A DNA stretch of 5,603 nt from an uncultured bacterium (lineage in GTDB: Bacteria; Gemmatimonadota; Gemmatimonadetes; Longimicrobiales; RSA9), in assembly GCA_937889645.1 (NCBI GenBank), contig CALBZE010000039.1, positions 1 to 5,603 on the forward strand. The letters are read 5' to 3'. Shown here piece by piece: positions 1 through 5,579 of the stretch. Below the pieces are notes generated by a model that was given only the letters and a program-made list of their open reading frames with translations, had not been told where the DNA came from and searched no databases. Both the position numbers and the translations under genes were made by a program. Position 1 is the first letter of the stretch, and each line of letters begins with the position of its first letter.

Positions 1-36
1 GCTGTAGCTGGCGGGGAATCGCCGTTGGGGTACAAC
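1..36 (+). CRISPR. CRISPR repeat of the type II-C array (array continues left of the window)
   Basis: Only one copy is visible, so it cannot be recognised by periodicity. It is identified by its match to the tracrRNA anti-repeat: bases 12-33 are perfectly complementary to 4615-4636, and bases 1-8 (GCTGTAGC) pair with 4639-4646 (GTTATAGT) with three G-U wobbles. The 36-nt length and the ends GCTGTAG and TACAAC are typical of type II repeats. The crRNA is read from the plus strand, so this copy is the cas2-proximal end of an array transcribed towards cas2. No second repeat follows, so the array ends here or this is its boundary unit. The exact 5' boundary is uncertain because the window begins at it. 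The good match to the anti-repeat suggests this copy is not strongly degenerate. Confidence 0.88.
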
Positions 37-144
37 ATTTCGTGTCGGGAACCGGCTCCCGCCCGTCGGCAAAGCGCGATTCTGTCGGCGTTTCCCGGAG
101 GTTCGACCGCTTCCAGAGGTGCGATTCGAACGCGAGAAAAATCA

Positions 145-489
145 CTACAAGAGGGTGAGCTGCGCGGGGGGCTGCTCCGGTTTTTCGCGCTTGCGCGAGA
201 CGTACACCTCCATCTTCCCGAACTGGTGGTCCGTCACGTGGAGTAGCCGGACGTGCCCACCAGGCGGAAGAGCTGCGCGGATCCTACGGCGGTGGGCCTT
301 GCTCGCTTCCTCGCTCGGGAAGTAGCGGGCGTACACCGAGAACTGGAGCATCATGAACCCTTCTTCGAGCAGTTTCTTCCTGAACCGAGCGTAGTTCCTC
401 CGGTCGGTCTTCGTGACGACCGGCAGGTCGAACATCGCGCAGAGCCACATCCCCTCGTACTCGGATAACGGCAGACGACGCTGGCTCAT
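145..489 (-). CDS. cas2: CRISPR-associated endonuclease Cas2
   Basis: Cas2 is the small structural partner of Cas1; in known systems a Cas2 dimer bridges two Cas1 dimers in the complex that inserts new spacers. The 114-aa product has the ferredoxin-like Cas2 pattern. The first strand carries MFDLP with the conserved Asp at residue 21. A helix rich in Arg and Lys follows (about 28-42), then FSVYARYF (about 50-57), and a late strand HVTDHQFGKMEVY (about 84-96). The tail ending PPAQLTLL is usual for type II Cas2. The ATG start is chosen because it overlaps the cas1 stop in an ATGA junction, the common arrangement for translational coupling; the longer upstream reading frame is out-of-frame cas1 sequence. 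No strong Shine-Dalgarno precedes it. It is the last gene of the cas9-cas1-cas2 operon, and no clear terminator follows before the repeat. Family assignment is firm; nuclease activity is not implied. Confidence 0.96.
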   Translation of the reverse strand: MSQRRLPLSEYEGMWLCAMFDLPVVTKTDRRNYARFRKKLLEEGFMMLQFSVYARYFPSEEASKAHRRRIRAALPPGGHVRLLHVTDHQFGKMEVYVSRKREKPEQPPAQLTLL

Positions 490-1409
490 TTCTGTCCGAC
501 TTTCGTCTCTCGTCCCCACAGCTCGGGGATGGAGAGTTTCCCGGCCGTTCCCTCGAACACCTTGACCAGGGAGGTCGCCATACGTGCAGCGATGTCGAAG
601 ATCGTTCGCTGGGTATTGCCGAATCGGAACTTCCCCATCAGCGGCTCGATGATTTCTCGCTTCTGCTCTGGTCCCAATCGACTGTCCTCGAGGGTGCTCT
701 CGTCGGCGCGTAGCGCAATGTGGTAGTCGACAAGGGGCCGCAGCGGCTCCATCAGGTCGTCGGCCAGACAGAACAGGTTGTAGCGGTTGTGGTGGTGGAG
801 ACCGAGCGACGGGTGGAGCCCCGCGGCGCAGATCGCTCTCGAGACGATACTGCGGAGGATGGCATAGCCATAGTTGAGCCGGCGGTTGATTCCATCCTCC
901 CCGTCGGGGTCTCTGCGAAAGTCGGGGATTTTGAAGACCTGAGGCCAATAGCGGCGGGCGGCCTGCCCCTCGATGTTCGTCGTGTCGCCCGAGCGCACTT
1001 GCTTGGCCAGGTCGCGGAGCCCGAAGTCCGTGCCGTGGATCTGTTCCAGGACCTTCGCTTGGTTCCGGACCTTGGCCACGACGATCTGTTTCCAGAGCCG
1101 TTTCCGTGTGGGCAGGGACGCCGTTGCCTGCCGGCGGAAGCGTTCGGCCTGGACATAGTTGCCCGCGAGCGGGAGGAGCATCGCGATCGGCATGCGCCGG
1201 GCGTCGGAGACGACGAGCGCCACGTTGTGCTCCGCGAGGCAGGCGAGGGCCGCGCCGGTCAGCGTCGCCTGGGGAGCGATGGCGACGGCCCCGAGCTCGG
1301 CCGCCGGGATGGTGATCGGCGGCTGCCCGTCCGTCTCGATGGTCAGCAGCCGCCCCCGGACCCGGACCGTCGCCGGCGTCTCCGCCAGGTCGATCAGGCG
1401 ATCAGTCAT
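486..1409 (-). CDS. cas1: CRISPR-associated integrase Cas1 (type II)
   Basis: Cas1 is the metal-dependent integrase of spacer acquisition; with Cas2 it inserts protospacer DNA at the repeat. The 307-aa product has normal family length. It shows a beta-rich N-terminal domain (about 1-80) and a helical catalytic domain. The expected metal ligands are present: Glu147 in NIEGQAARRYW, His205 in GLHHHNRYN, and Glu221 in DDLMEPLRP. The motif GLHPSLGLHHHNRYN is characteristic of the type II Cas1 branch. The ATG start lies inside the end of cas9 (8-nt overlap), and the gene ends in a 4-nt overlap with cas2, so all three genes are very likely one transcript with coupled translation. No good ribosome-binding site is visible upstream, consistent with coupling. 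Nothing suggests truncation or an inactive site. In type II systems Cas9 and tracrRNA usually help select PAM-adjacent spacers; that is family knowledge, not visible here. Confidence 0.97.
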   Translation of the reverse strand: MTDRLIDLAETPATVRVRGRLLTIETDGQPPITIPAAELGAVAIAPQATLTGAALACLAEHNVALVVSDARRMPIAMLLPLAGNYVQAERFRRQATASLPTRKRLWKQIVVAKVRNQAKVLEQIHGTDFGLRDLAKQVRSGDTTNIEGQAARRYWPQVFKIPDFRRDPDGEDGINRRLNYGYAILRSIVSRAICAAGLHPSLGLHHHNRYNLFCLADDLMEPLRPLVDYHIALRADESTLEDSRLGPEQKREIIEPLMGKFRFGNTQRTIFDIAARMATSLVKVFEGTAGKLSIPELWGRETKVGQK

Positions 1410-4400
1410 TGGCGTACGTCACATTACCGAGCGGGTCGACGCATACCTTTCGACACCGCCGCTGGCCCAGCACGCTCACGAACGGCTGGATTCGCGGCGA
1501 GCCGGAACGGCGGTTGGCTTCATTCAGCGGCCTGATTCTCACGCGGGCGTGCAGGCCCTCCATCCAAATACTCTCCACGATGTACAACCCCCGCGTCCCA
1601 TCCGGCTCGTCCAGTTCGATCACGTCTCCGCCAGGGTTGCCGACCAGCGAGAAGAGGAACCGGCTCCCGGGCACGTACTCGCGGTTCACCACCGGCAGGC
1701 CTTTCCTGACCCGATCGTAGGCCTCGAGCATCGAGACGACGCGTCCCTCCCAGCGCGTCCTCCCCTTCGCATCCGTCACCTCGAACACCTCGAGGTGATG
1801 GTTCCCGCTGGTCTGCACGAACCGTTGCCGGTCGCCCTCGCCGATCGGGGTGACGGAGACCTTGGCCCGGATCCGGACCTTCCGGATCGGCACCGTCGTG
1901 CCGTTGCGGCGGACGAAGCGGGGGAGCCGGCCCTCGTCCTTGAAGACGTCCTTCGGTTCCCCGCCGCCGAGGGCCTCGATCACCAGTCGGCGTACGGCGG
2001 GGTCGACGATCTTCTCGACCTCGGACCGCGAGAGATCGGCGAGCGGTTTCGTGTAGTGGACGTAGCGGCCCTCGGGCGACTTCGCGCCCTCTTCGGTCCG
2101 CGGGCTGTAATAGGTCTCCGCGTGGAGCGCGCCTCGCACCCGGCGCTCGACGCGCGGAGAGACCACCACGCGGGAGATCGTCTTTCGGACATCTTCGAGG
2201 AACGTCGGCCACGGCGGTTCGGGGTCGCCGTACAGCCGCCCTTTCCGGAGGAGCTGGTTCCTTGACGCGATCGAGAGCATCTGCACGGTGCGCTGGCTCG
2301 TGAGCGCGATGGCGATCGCATCCACGGCGTGGTGCCGATGGTCGTCCCGCGTCTTCTCGCCCCCGTCGTTCAGGATCGACCCCAATTGCAGCCAGTTGCG
2401 GATGTGGGCCGTCGTCTGACCGGTCACCACGATTATCCGCCGCTTCCCCTCGGGGTCGATGCCGTCCGCGGTGCCGCCGTAGAGGAGCGACAGGTACCGC
2501 AGGGCGAGCCGGGATGCGTAGCGCGTGTCGTTCAACTGCCGCGACGCGAAGTCCGAGAGCCACCGCTCGAGTTCTTCGCCGTGGAGCTGGAAGCGGTACA
2601 GCTTCTCGCCCGCCAGGCGACTCTTGAAGTTGCGGACGCGCTCGAGGATGTCGTTCCACCGGGGCGTGTTGCCGTAGGCCTCGAACGGCGTCCGGCCGCG
2701 CTTCACGTGCCGGTTCTCGTCGGCGAAGCACAACGTCTTGTTCGCGAAGGAGTTGTCGAGCGACCTGTGGAACGGGATGATGTGATCCACGTCAATCGGC
2801 GACTCCTCGGAGAGGAGCGCGGCCATGCTGAACTTCCGGCCCGTGTACGGGCAGGTGAACTCGCACTCCTTGGCGAGGAGTAGCCGTTCGATATTATTCC
2901 GGGTAGGTTCTTCGCCCGCGGCACGAATCTCCTCCGCCGCGGCCTTGCGGATCGCCTCCTGCTTGCGGTTCTCCGACTGCAGACGCTGCCGCTCGTCCCT
3001 GCTGCGCCGGAGGTCCCGCGCGAGTTCGATGTGGATCTCGGCCGGGCGGCCGTACCGCTTGATGATCGCGTTGACGACCTTGCGCAGCTCGGTGAGGGTG
3101 CGGATCACGGCCGGGTTGCTCAGGTCGGGGAGGACCTGCTTGGCCGGCGGCAGCAGCTCGTAGGCCCGGCCGACGAGGCGGTGGTGGGGGTATGCGCGCT
3201 CGATCGCGAGCTGGATGTTGAGGCCTTCCTCGAGGTGCGGGAGGAGCTTCGCGAGCGCCCTGCGCGAGAAGCGGCAATAACCGTCCGGGAGCCGTGTGTT
3301 GGCGAACTCCCGCGCCTTCTCGGGGTCCAGCCCCCAGACCTCGCGGCCCCGCCGTTCGAGCGTCTCGGTTTTCTGGATGCTCAGCAGGTCCTCGACGATC
3401 GCGTTCCGCGTGTCGAGGTCGAACTCCCACCAGCGGTCGCCGAAGACCTTCGCGAGAATCGCGTTGGTCTCATTGCCGCGGAGCCGTTTCTCGCCGCCGC
3501 GCTCGAGATTGAAGGTGACGTCGGGCATCTTGAGCAGCCGGCGGATTCGGTCGAACGTCACTTCCTTCTTCCGATCGAGCTCGGCGATCAACACCTGGCG
3601 CTGCTCGGGAGTGAGTTCGTATTCGACGCCGTACTCGTTCCTGACGCGGAGGTTGTTCACCGATTGGAGCATGCGGAACCGCTGGGCGGCGAGGAGCGCC
3701 CACGGCGCGCGGCGGCGCTTCGGCTCGAGCTCGCAGCGGCCGATCTTGTCGCTCTGAGATTTCAGCGGGCGCTGGTGGAAGATGCGGTGGTAGATCCGCT
3801 TCTTCAGCTCCGGCGTCAGGATCGACGGGTGGAACCGCTGCTGGCTGGCCCAGATCGCCTCGAACTCGTCGATCAGCATCGCGCGGGCGGTGTAGCGGGC
3901 GCGGATCCGCTGCTGGTGCGGGTCGATCCGTGAGAGGTGCTCCCCGATCGTCCGGGAGCTGGTGCGGGCCATGTCGTCGCGGAGCTGGCTGATCCCCGAG
4001 AGCACGACCCCCTCCTCGTCGTCGCGGCGAGGAGATCGGCGGTTGCTCTGGAAGCCCCGGCGCTGGGCCAGGTGGTAGAGGGCCCGGCCCAGCTCGTGGG
4101 GTTCGAGCGGGTGGTCGAGCGCCGCCGCGCGCAGCACGTACGGGAGCTTGTCGGCCGCGCCGTGGACGCCGATCGTCTCCGCCAGCCGGTCGAGGCGGCC
4201 GCTCTCACGGATCTCCTGGTCGAACCGGAGGATCGTCTCGTGGCGCCCGGCGGACGACGACGCGTCGAGGTCGGGGTAGGTGGGCAGGAGCCCCGCGTTG
4301 CGGAGCGCGTTGAACACCGTCCGGAGCCGACGTGCCCGGCGCTCGGTCTGGCGGCGGGCGAGCCGTGCGTCGCGGCGGCCTTTCGCCCGCGATTCCTCCC

Positions 4401-4566
4401 GGCCGGCGTCCATGTCGCCTTCCATCCCGGCCTGGAAGATCCGCACGCCGGCCGCGACGAGCCCGTCCGGCCGCCAGGAGTCGCCTTCCGCCCTGGCAGA
4501 GAGGAGCGCCCAGCCAATGGAAGCGGCGCCGAGGTCCAGTCCGAGGATGGTCGGTCGGTCGCTCAT
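1402..4566 (-). CDS. cas9: RNA-guided endonuclease Cas9, subtype II-C
   Basis: Cas9 uses a crRNA:tracrRNA duplex to find PAM-flanked DNA, and cuts the target strand with HNH and the other strand with RuvC. The 1054-aa product is in the compact II-C range (N. meningitidis 1082, C. jejuni 984). Domains in order: RuvC-I with Asp11 (LGLDLGAASIGWAL); Arg-rich bridge helix (about 55-90); recognition lobe (about 91-500); RuvC-II with Glu514 (IHIELARDL); HNH (about 560-630) with CPYTG and Asp594-His595 in DVDHIIPFHRS, and Asn609 in NSFANKTL; RuvC-III with His746 and Asp749 (HRHHAVDAIAIAL); then the WED and PAM-interacting region (about 800-1054), ending in a KVCVDPLGNVTYAND tail. All catalytic residues are present, so it should be an active nuclease. 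The ATG at 4566 is chosen because AAGGAG lies 6 nt upstream and RuvC-I begins at once; the frame stays open 77 more codons, but those run through the tracrRNA. The PAM cannot be read from the sequence. Confidence 0.98.
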   Translation of the reverse strand: MSDRPTILGLDLGAASIGWALLSARAEGDSWRPDGLVAAGVRIFQAGMEGDMDAGREESRAKGRRDARLARRQTERRARRLRTVFNALRNAGLLPTYPDLDASSSAGRHETILRFDQEIRESGRLDRLAETIGVHGAADKLPYVLRAAALDHPLEPHELGRALYHLAQRRGFQSNRRSPRRDDEEGVVLSGISQLRDDMARTSSRTIGEHLSRIDPHQQRIRARYTARAMLIDEFEAIWASQQRFHPSILTPELKKRIYHRIFHQRPLKSQSDKIGRCELEPKRRRAPWALLAAQRFRMLQSVNNLRVRNEYGVEYELTPEQRQVLIAELDRKKEVTFDRIRRLLKMPDVTFNLERGGEKRLRGNETNAILAKVFGDRWWEFDLDTRNAIVEDLLSIQKTETLERRGREVWGLDPEKAREFANTRLPDGYCRFSRRALAKLLPHLEEGLNIQLAIERAYPHHRLVGRAYELLPPAKQVLPDLSNPAVIRTLTELRKVVNAIIKRYGRPAEIHIELARDLRRSRDERQRLQSENRKQEAIRKAAAEEIRAAGEEPTRNNIERLLLAKECEFTCPYTGRKFSMAALLSEESPIDVDHIIPFHRSLDNSFANKTLCFADENRHVKRGRTPFEAYGNTPRWNDILERVRNFKSRLAGEKLYRFQLHGEELERWLSDFASRQLNDTRYASRLALRYLSLLYGGTADGIDPEGKRRIIVVTGQTTAHIRNWLQLGSILNDGGEKTRDDHRHHAVDAIAIALTSQRTVQMLSIASRNQLLRKGRLYGDPEPPWPTFLEDVRKTISRVVVSPRVERRVRGALHAETYYSPRTEEGAKSPEGRYVHYTKPLADLSRSEVEKIVDPAVRRLVIEALGGGEPKDVFKDEGRLPRFVRRNGTTVPIRKVRIRAKVSVTPIGEGDRQRFVQTSGNHHLEVFEVTDAKGRTRWEGRVVSMLEAYDRVRKGLPVVNREYVPGSRFLFSLVGNPGGDVIELDEPDGTRGLYIVESIWMEGLHARVRIRPLNEANRRSGSPRIQPFVSVLGQRRCRKVCVDPLGNVTYAND

Positions 4567-4572
4567 GACGAT

Positions 4573-4578
4573 CTCCTT
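4573..4578 (-). promoter_or_regulatory. Shine-Dalgarno sequence of cas9
   Basis: The minus strand reads AAGGAG, then 6 nt (ATCGTC), then the ATG at 4566. This is a near-ideal ribosome-binding site and decides the cas9 start against the 77-codon open extension upstream. Its two upstream bases (4577-4578) are also the first two bases of the plus-strand -35 box of the tracrRNA promoter, so the same base pairs serve two opposite signals. Confidence 0.85.
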
Positions 4579-4605
4579 GACCCGCGGGTCGTCGTCGATT
4601 AGATT
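4577..4605 (+). promoter_or_regulatory. Predicted sigma70-type promoter of tracrRNA
   Basis: TTGACC at 4577-4582 (5 of 6 to TTGACA) is followed by a 17-nt spacer and TAGATT at 4600-4605 (4 of 6 to TATAAT). This predicts a start near 4612, three bases before the anti-repeat begins at 4615. Promoter, spacing and RNA start all agree with the independently seen anti-repeat and terminator. The promoter points away from cas9, and RNA polymerase bound here would cover the cas9 start codon region. Housekeeping sigma use is assumed from the consensus match. Confidence 0.75.
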
Positions 4606-4614
4606 TCCGTTCAA

Positions 4615-4646
4615 GTACCCCAACGGCGATTCCCCGGAGTTATAGT
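4615..4646 (+). repeat. CRISPR anti-repeat within tracrRNA
   Basis: Bases 4615-4636 form 22 uninterrupted Watson-Crick pairs with repeat bases 12-33. GA at 4637-4638 faces TGG (repeat 9-11) as an asymmetric internal loop. GTTATAGT (4639-4646) pairs with repeat bases 1-8, with three G-U pairs. This lower stem, bulge and upper stem is the usual crRNA:tracrRNA layout, and the long upper stem is a plausible RNase III substrate. The upper stem is conserved exactly, while the lower stem has diverged only by C-to-T changes that keep pairing; this supports a functional RNA and not a chance match. Confidence 0.93.
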
Positions 4647-4698
4647 AAGTGGGCAATCGCCTACGCAGGGCTAGGCTTCGATTCGTCGAGGCTAACCC

Positions 4699-4729
4699 GC
4701 CCGCCTCCCAGTGGGGCGGGCATTCTTTT
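4699..4729 (+). terminator. Rho-independent terminator of tracrRNA
   Basis: GCCCGCC (4699-4705) pairs perfectly with GGCGGGC (4715-4721) around a 9-nt loop, and the stem is followed by ATTCTTTT (4722-4729). It defines the 3' end of the tracrRNA. On the minus strand no T-run follows the stem, so it should not stop a transcript running towards cas9. Confidence 0.85.
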
Positions 4730-4743
4730 CTCATGGTAGTCGC

Positions 4744-4770
4744 GGCGAGCGAGAGGCGTCGCGGCTCGCC
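4744..4770. repeat. Inverted repeat, 7-bp arms
   Basis: GGCGAGC (4744-4750) and GCTCGCC (4764-4770) are perfect inverted copies separated by 13 nt. It lies just beyond the tracrRNA terminator, upstream of cas9. No T-run follows on either strand, so it is not an obvious terminator. In GC-rich DNA an arm of this length can occur by chance; it is listed because two further inverted repeats follow within 50 bp. Confidence 0.35.
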
Positions 4771-4785
4771 GAGAGGTGGCCCGGC

Positions 4786-4799
4786 CAATGGTGCCATTG
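4786..4799. repeat. Near-palindrome CAATGG-TG-CCATTG, possible operator
   Basis: Perfect 6-bp arms flank a 2-bp centre, a spacing more like a protein-binding palindrome than an RNA hairpin. Its lower GC stands out from the surroundings. It is about 220 bp upstream of the cas9 start and beyond the tracrRNA terminator. No regulator gene is visible in the window, so operator function is a guess. Confidence 0.35.
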
Positions 4800-4800
4800 T

Positions 4801-4817
4801 CTTGCCCCAAAGGCAAG
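4801..4817. repeat. Inverted repeat CTTGCC / GGCAAG
   Basis: Arms 4801-4806 and 4812-4817 are perfect inverted copies around a 5-nt loop (CCAAA). It begins one base after the preceding palindrome. It lacks a following T-run on both strands, so it is not called a terminator. It could fold in a cas9 leader RNA if transcription starts further right. Confidence 0.35.
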
Positions 4818-5533
4818 AATTGCCCCTCCCCCGTATCCTGATCCACGCCGACTGAGCTCATCAGCGATCTTGAGGGCGCGCCTGAATCCCCGGGGCGGAA
4901 GAACGCTTGCGCTCCCGGCACTCGAGCGAGCCAGGCAGCCCCATCAGGGCAAGGCCGCCGCAGTGTGCCCGTCACCGAGCCGGGGCCAAGAACGCTGGTC
5001 GCGTTGGAGCGCGTGGTGAACCATGACCGAGCGGGCGCGTCGCCGCGGTCCGGAAGCCAAGCGACGGCGAGCCGGACGCGTCCGTCCCTGCAGCGCAACG
5101 CCCGAGGCCGCCGCTCCGCCTGATCTCGACGATGATGGCGAGAGGCACTGACAATGGCCGCCGGCGAGGAGGACCGCCGCGCCCGCGGAGCCGGAGACCG
5201 ACGGGATGCCCGACGGCCGCGACGTCTGGCTAATGTAGCCGATCCGGGGTCCCCGAACCAGGGCCGAGGAGGAACGGCCCCTGGACGGAAGGGGGCGCAT
5301 TCGGAGGCCGGATTCGCCGACAGTCGCGCCGGTCGTCGCTCGCCCGCATGCCGCCCCTGGTCCTCGGCCGGTGGAACGTCGCCGACCGGGCCGGCGGAGC
5401 CGGTCGCGATTCGAACCGCCGGACCCGCCTCCGCCTCCCGGAACGGGCGCTCGTCTCCTCCTCTCCCCTGCGCCTCCACCGCATCCCGCCGGCTCGGCGC
5501 CCAGGCATTCCCGGGCAACGTGGGCATTCCGAC

Positions 5534-5566
5534 AAAAAGAAAAACGCCCGGGGCTCTGCCCCGGGC
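5534..5566 (-). terminator. Rho-independent terminator downstream of the tRNA gene
   Basis: On the minus strand a perfect 9-bp stem GCCCGGGGC / GCCCCGGGC (5566-5558 with 5554-5546) with a 3-nt loop is followed by GTTTTTCTTTTT. It lies 13 bp past the tRNA 3' end and should end that transcript, insulating the CRISPR locus from it. Confidence 0.9.
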
Positions 5567-5579
5567 CCTGCATGCGGAG

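Larger units (their letters stand above)
4612..4729 (+). ncRNA. tracrRNA
   Basis: This is the trans-activating RNA that pairs with the crRNA repeat and scaffolds Cas9; it is about 118 nt as predicted. From 5' to 3' it has the anti-repeat (4615-4646); AAG; a nexus-like hairpin with GTGGGC (4649-4654) paired to GCCTAC (4659-4664) around AATC; a hairpin GGCTTCGA (4674-4681) / TCGAGGCT (4686-4693) with a TTCG loop, which can be extended at its base by GGG (4668-4670) / CCC (4696-4698); and a rho-independent terminator (4699-4729). The order anti-repeat, TAAG, short hairpin, longer hairpin resembles the N. meningitidis tracrRNA. Its good upstream promoter and its terminator fix the plus strand. 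It is encoded divergently from cas9, 45 bp from its start codon. The 5' end is inferred from the promoter and could shift by a few bases; RNase III trimming would shorten it. Confidence 0.92.
4730..5533. other. About 800 bp without a supportable gene
   Basis: This stretch separates the tracrRNA terminator from the tRNA terminator. It is GC-rich, and long open frames occur on both strands (for example minus 5527-4661 and minus 5573-4944), but their translations are rich in Arg, Pro, Ala, Ser and Gly, lack any family motif, and run through the tracrRNA or the tRNA terminator. I take them as chance frames. I looked for transposase remnants and found none I could defend. The left end holds three inverted repeats (4744-4817). 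The cas9 promoter may lie in this region, but no convincing minus-strand -35/-10 pair was found. GCGATTCGAAC at 5406-5416 resembles a tRNA T-loop. Confidence 0.6.

Noticed and set aside
46..61. Hairpin CGGGA/TCCCG as a terminator of the array or the cas operon
   Set aside because: The stem is only 5 bp and has no T-run on either strand.
67..102. A degenerate second CRISPR repeat after 37-66 as a 30-nt spacer
   Set aside because: Alignment with the repeat gives only short scattered matches (such as TCGGCGTT against TCGCCGTT), no better than chance in GC-rich DNA.
110..135. A tRNA gene or tRNA pseudogene at the left flank
   Set aside because: Only a T-loop-like core with three closing pairs is present; no complete T-stem, acceptor pairing or cloverleaf can be drawn.
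720..2265. Plus-strand open frames opposite cas1 and cas9 (720-1535, 1159-2265, 3031-3933)
   Set aside because: They are antisense shadows of cas1 and cas9, whose own frames carry all the conserved motifs.
4639..4644. TATAAC on the minus strand within the anti-repeat as the cas9 -10 box
   Set aside because: Nothing close to a -35 box lies 16-18 nt upstream and there is no TG extension. The sequence is explained by pairing with the repeat.
4567..4797. 77-codon in-frame N-terminal extension of cas9
   Set aside because: It would translate the tracrRNA region, has no family resemblance and no ribosome-binding site, whereas the ATG at 4566 has AAGGAG 6 nt upstream and is followed at once by the RuvC-I motif.
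4860..5160. Remnant of an IS transposase on the minus strand
   Set aside because: Short stretches looked suggestive in separate frames, but no DDE-type motif or terminal inverted repeats could be found.
4661..5527. Long minus-strand open frame of 288 codons (and an overlapping one at 4944-5573) as a protein gene
   Set aside because: The composition is that of random GC-rich DNA, there is no recognisable motif, and the frames cross the tracrRNA gene or the tRNA terminator. Long chance frames are expected at this GC content.
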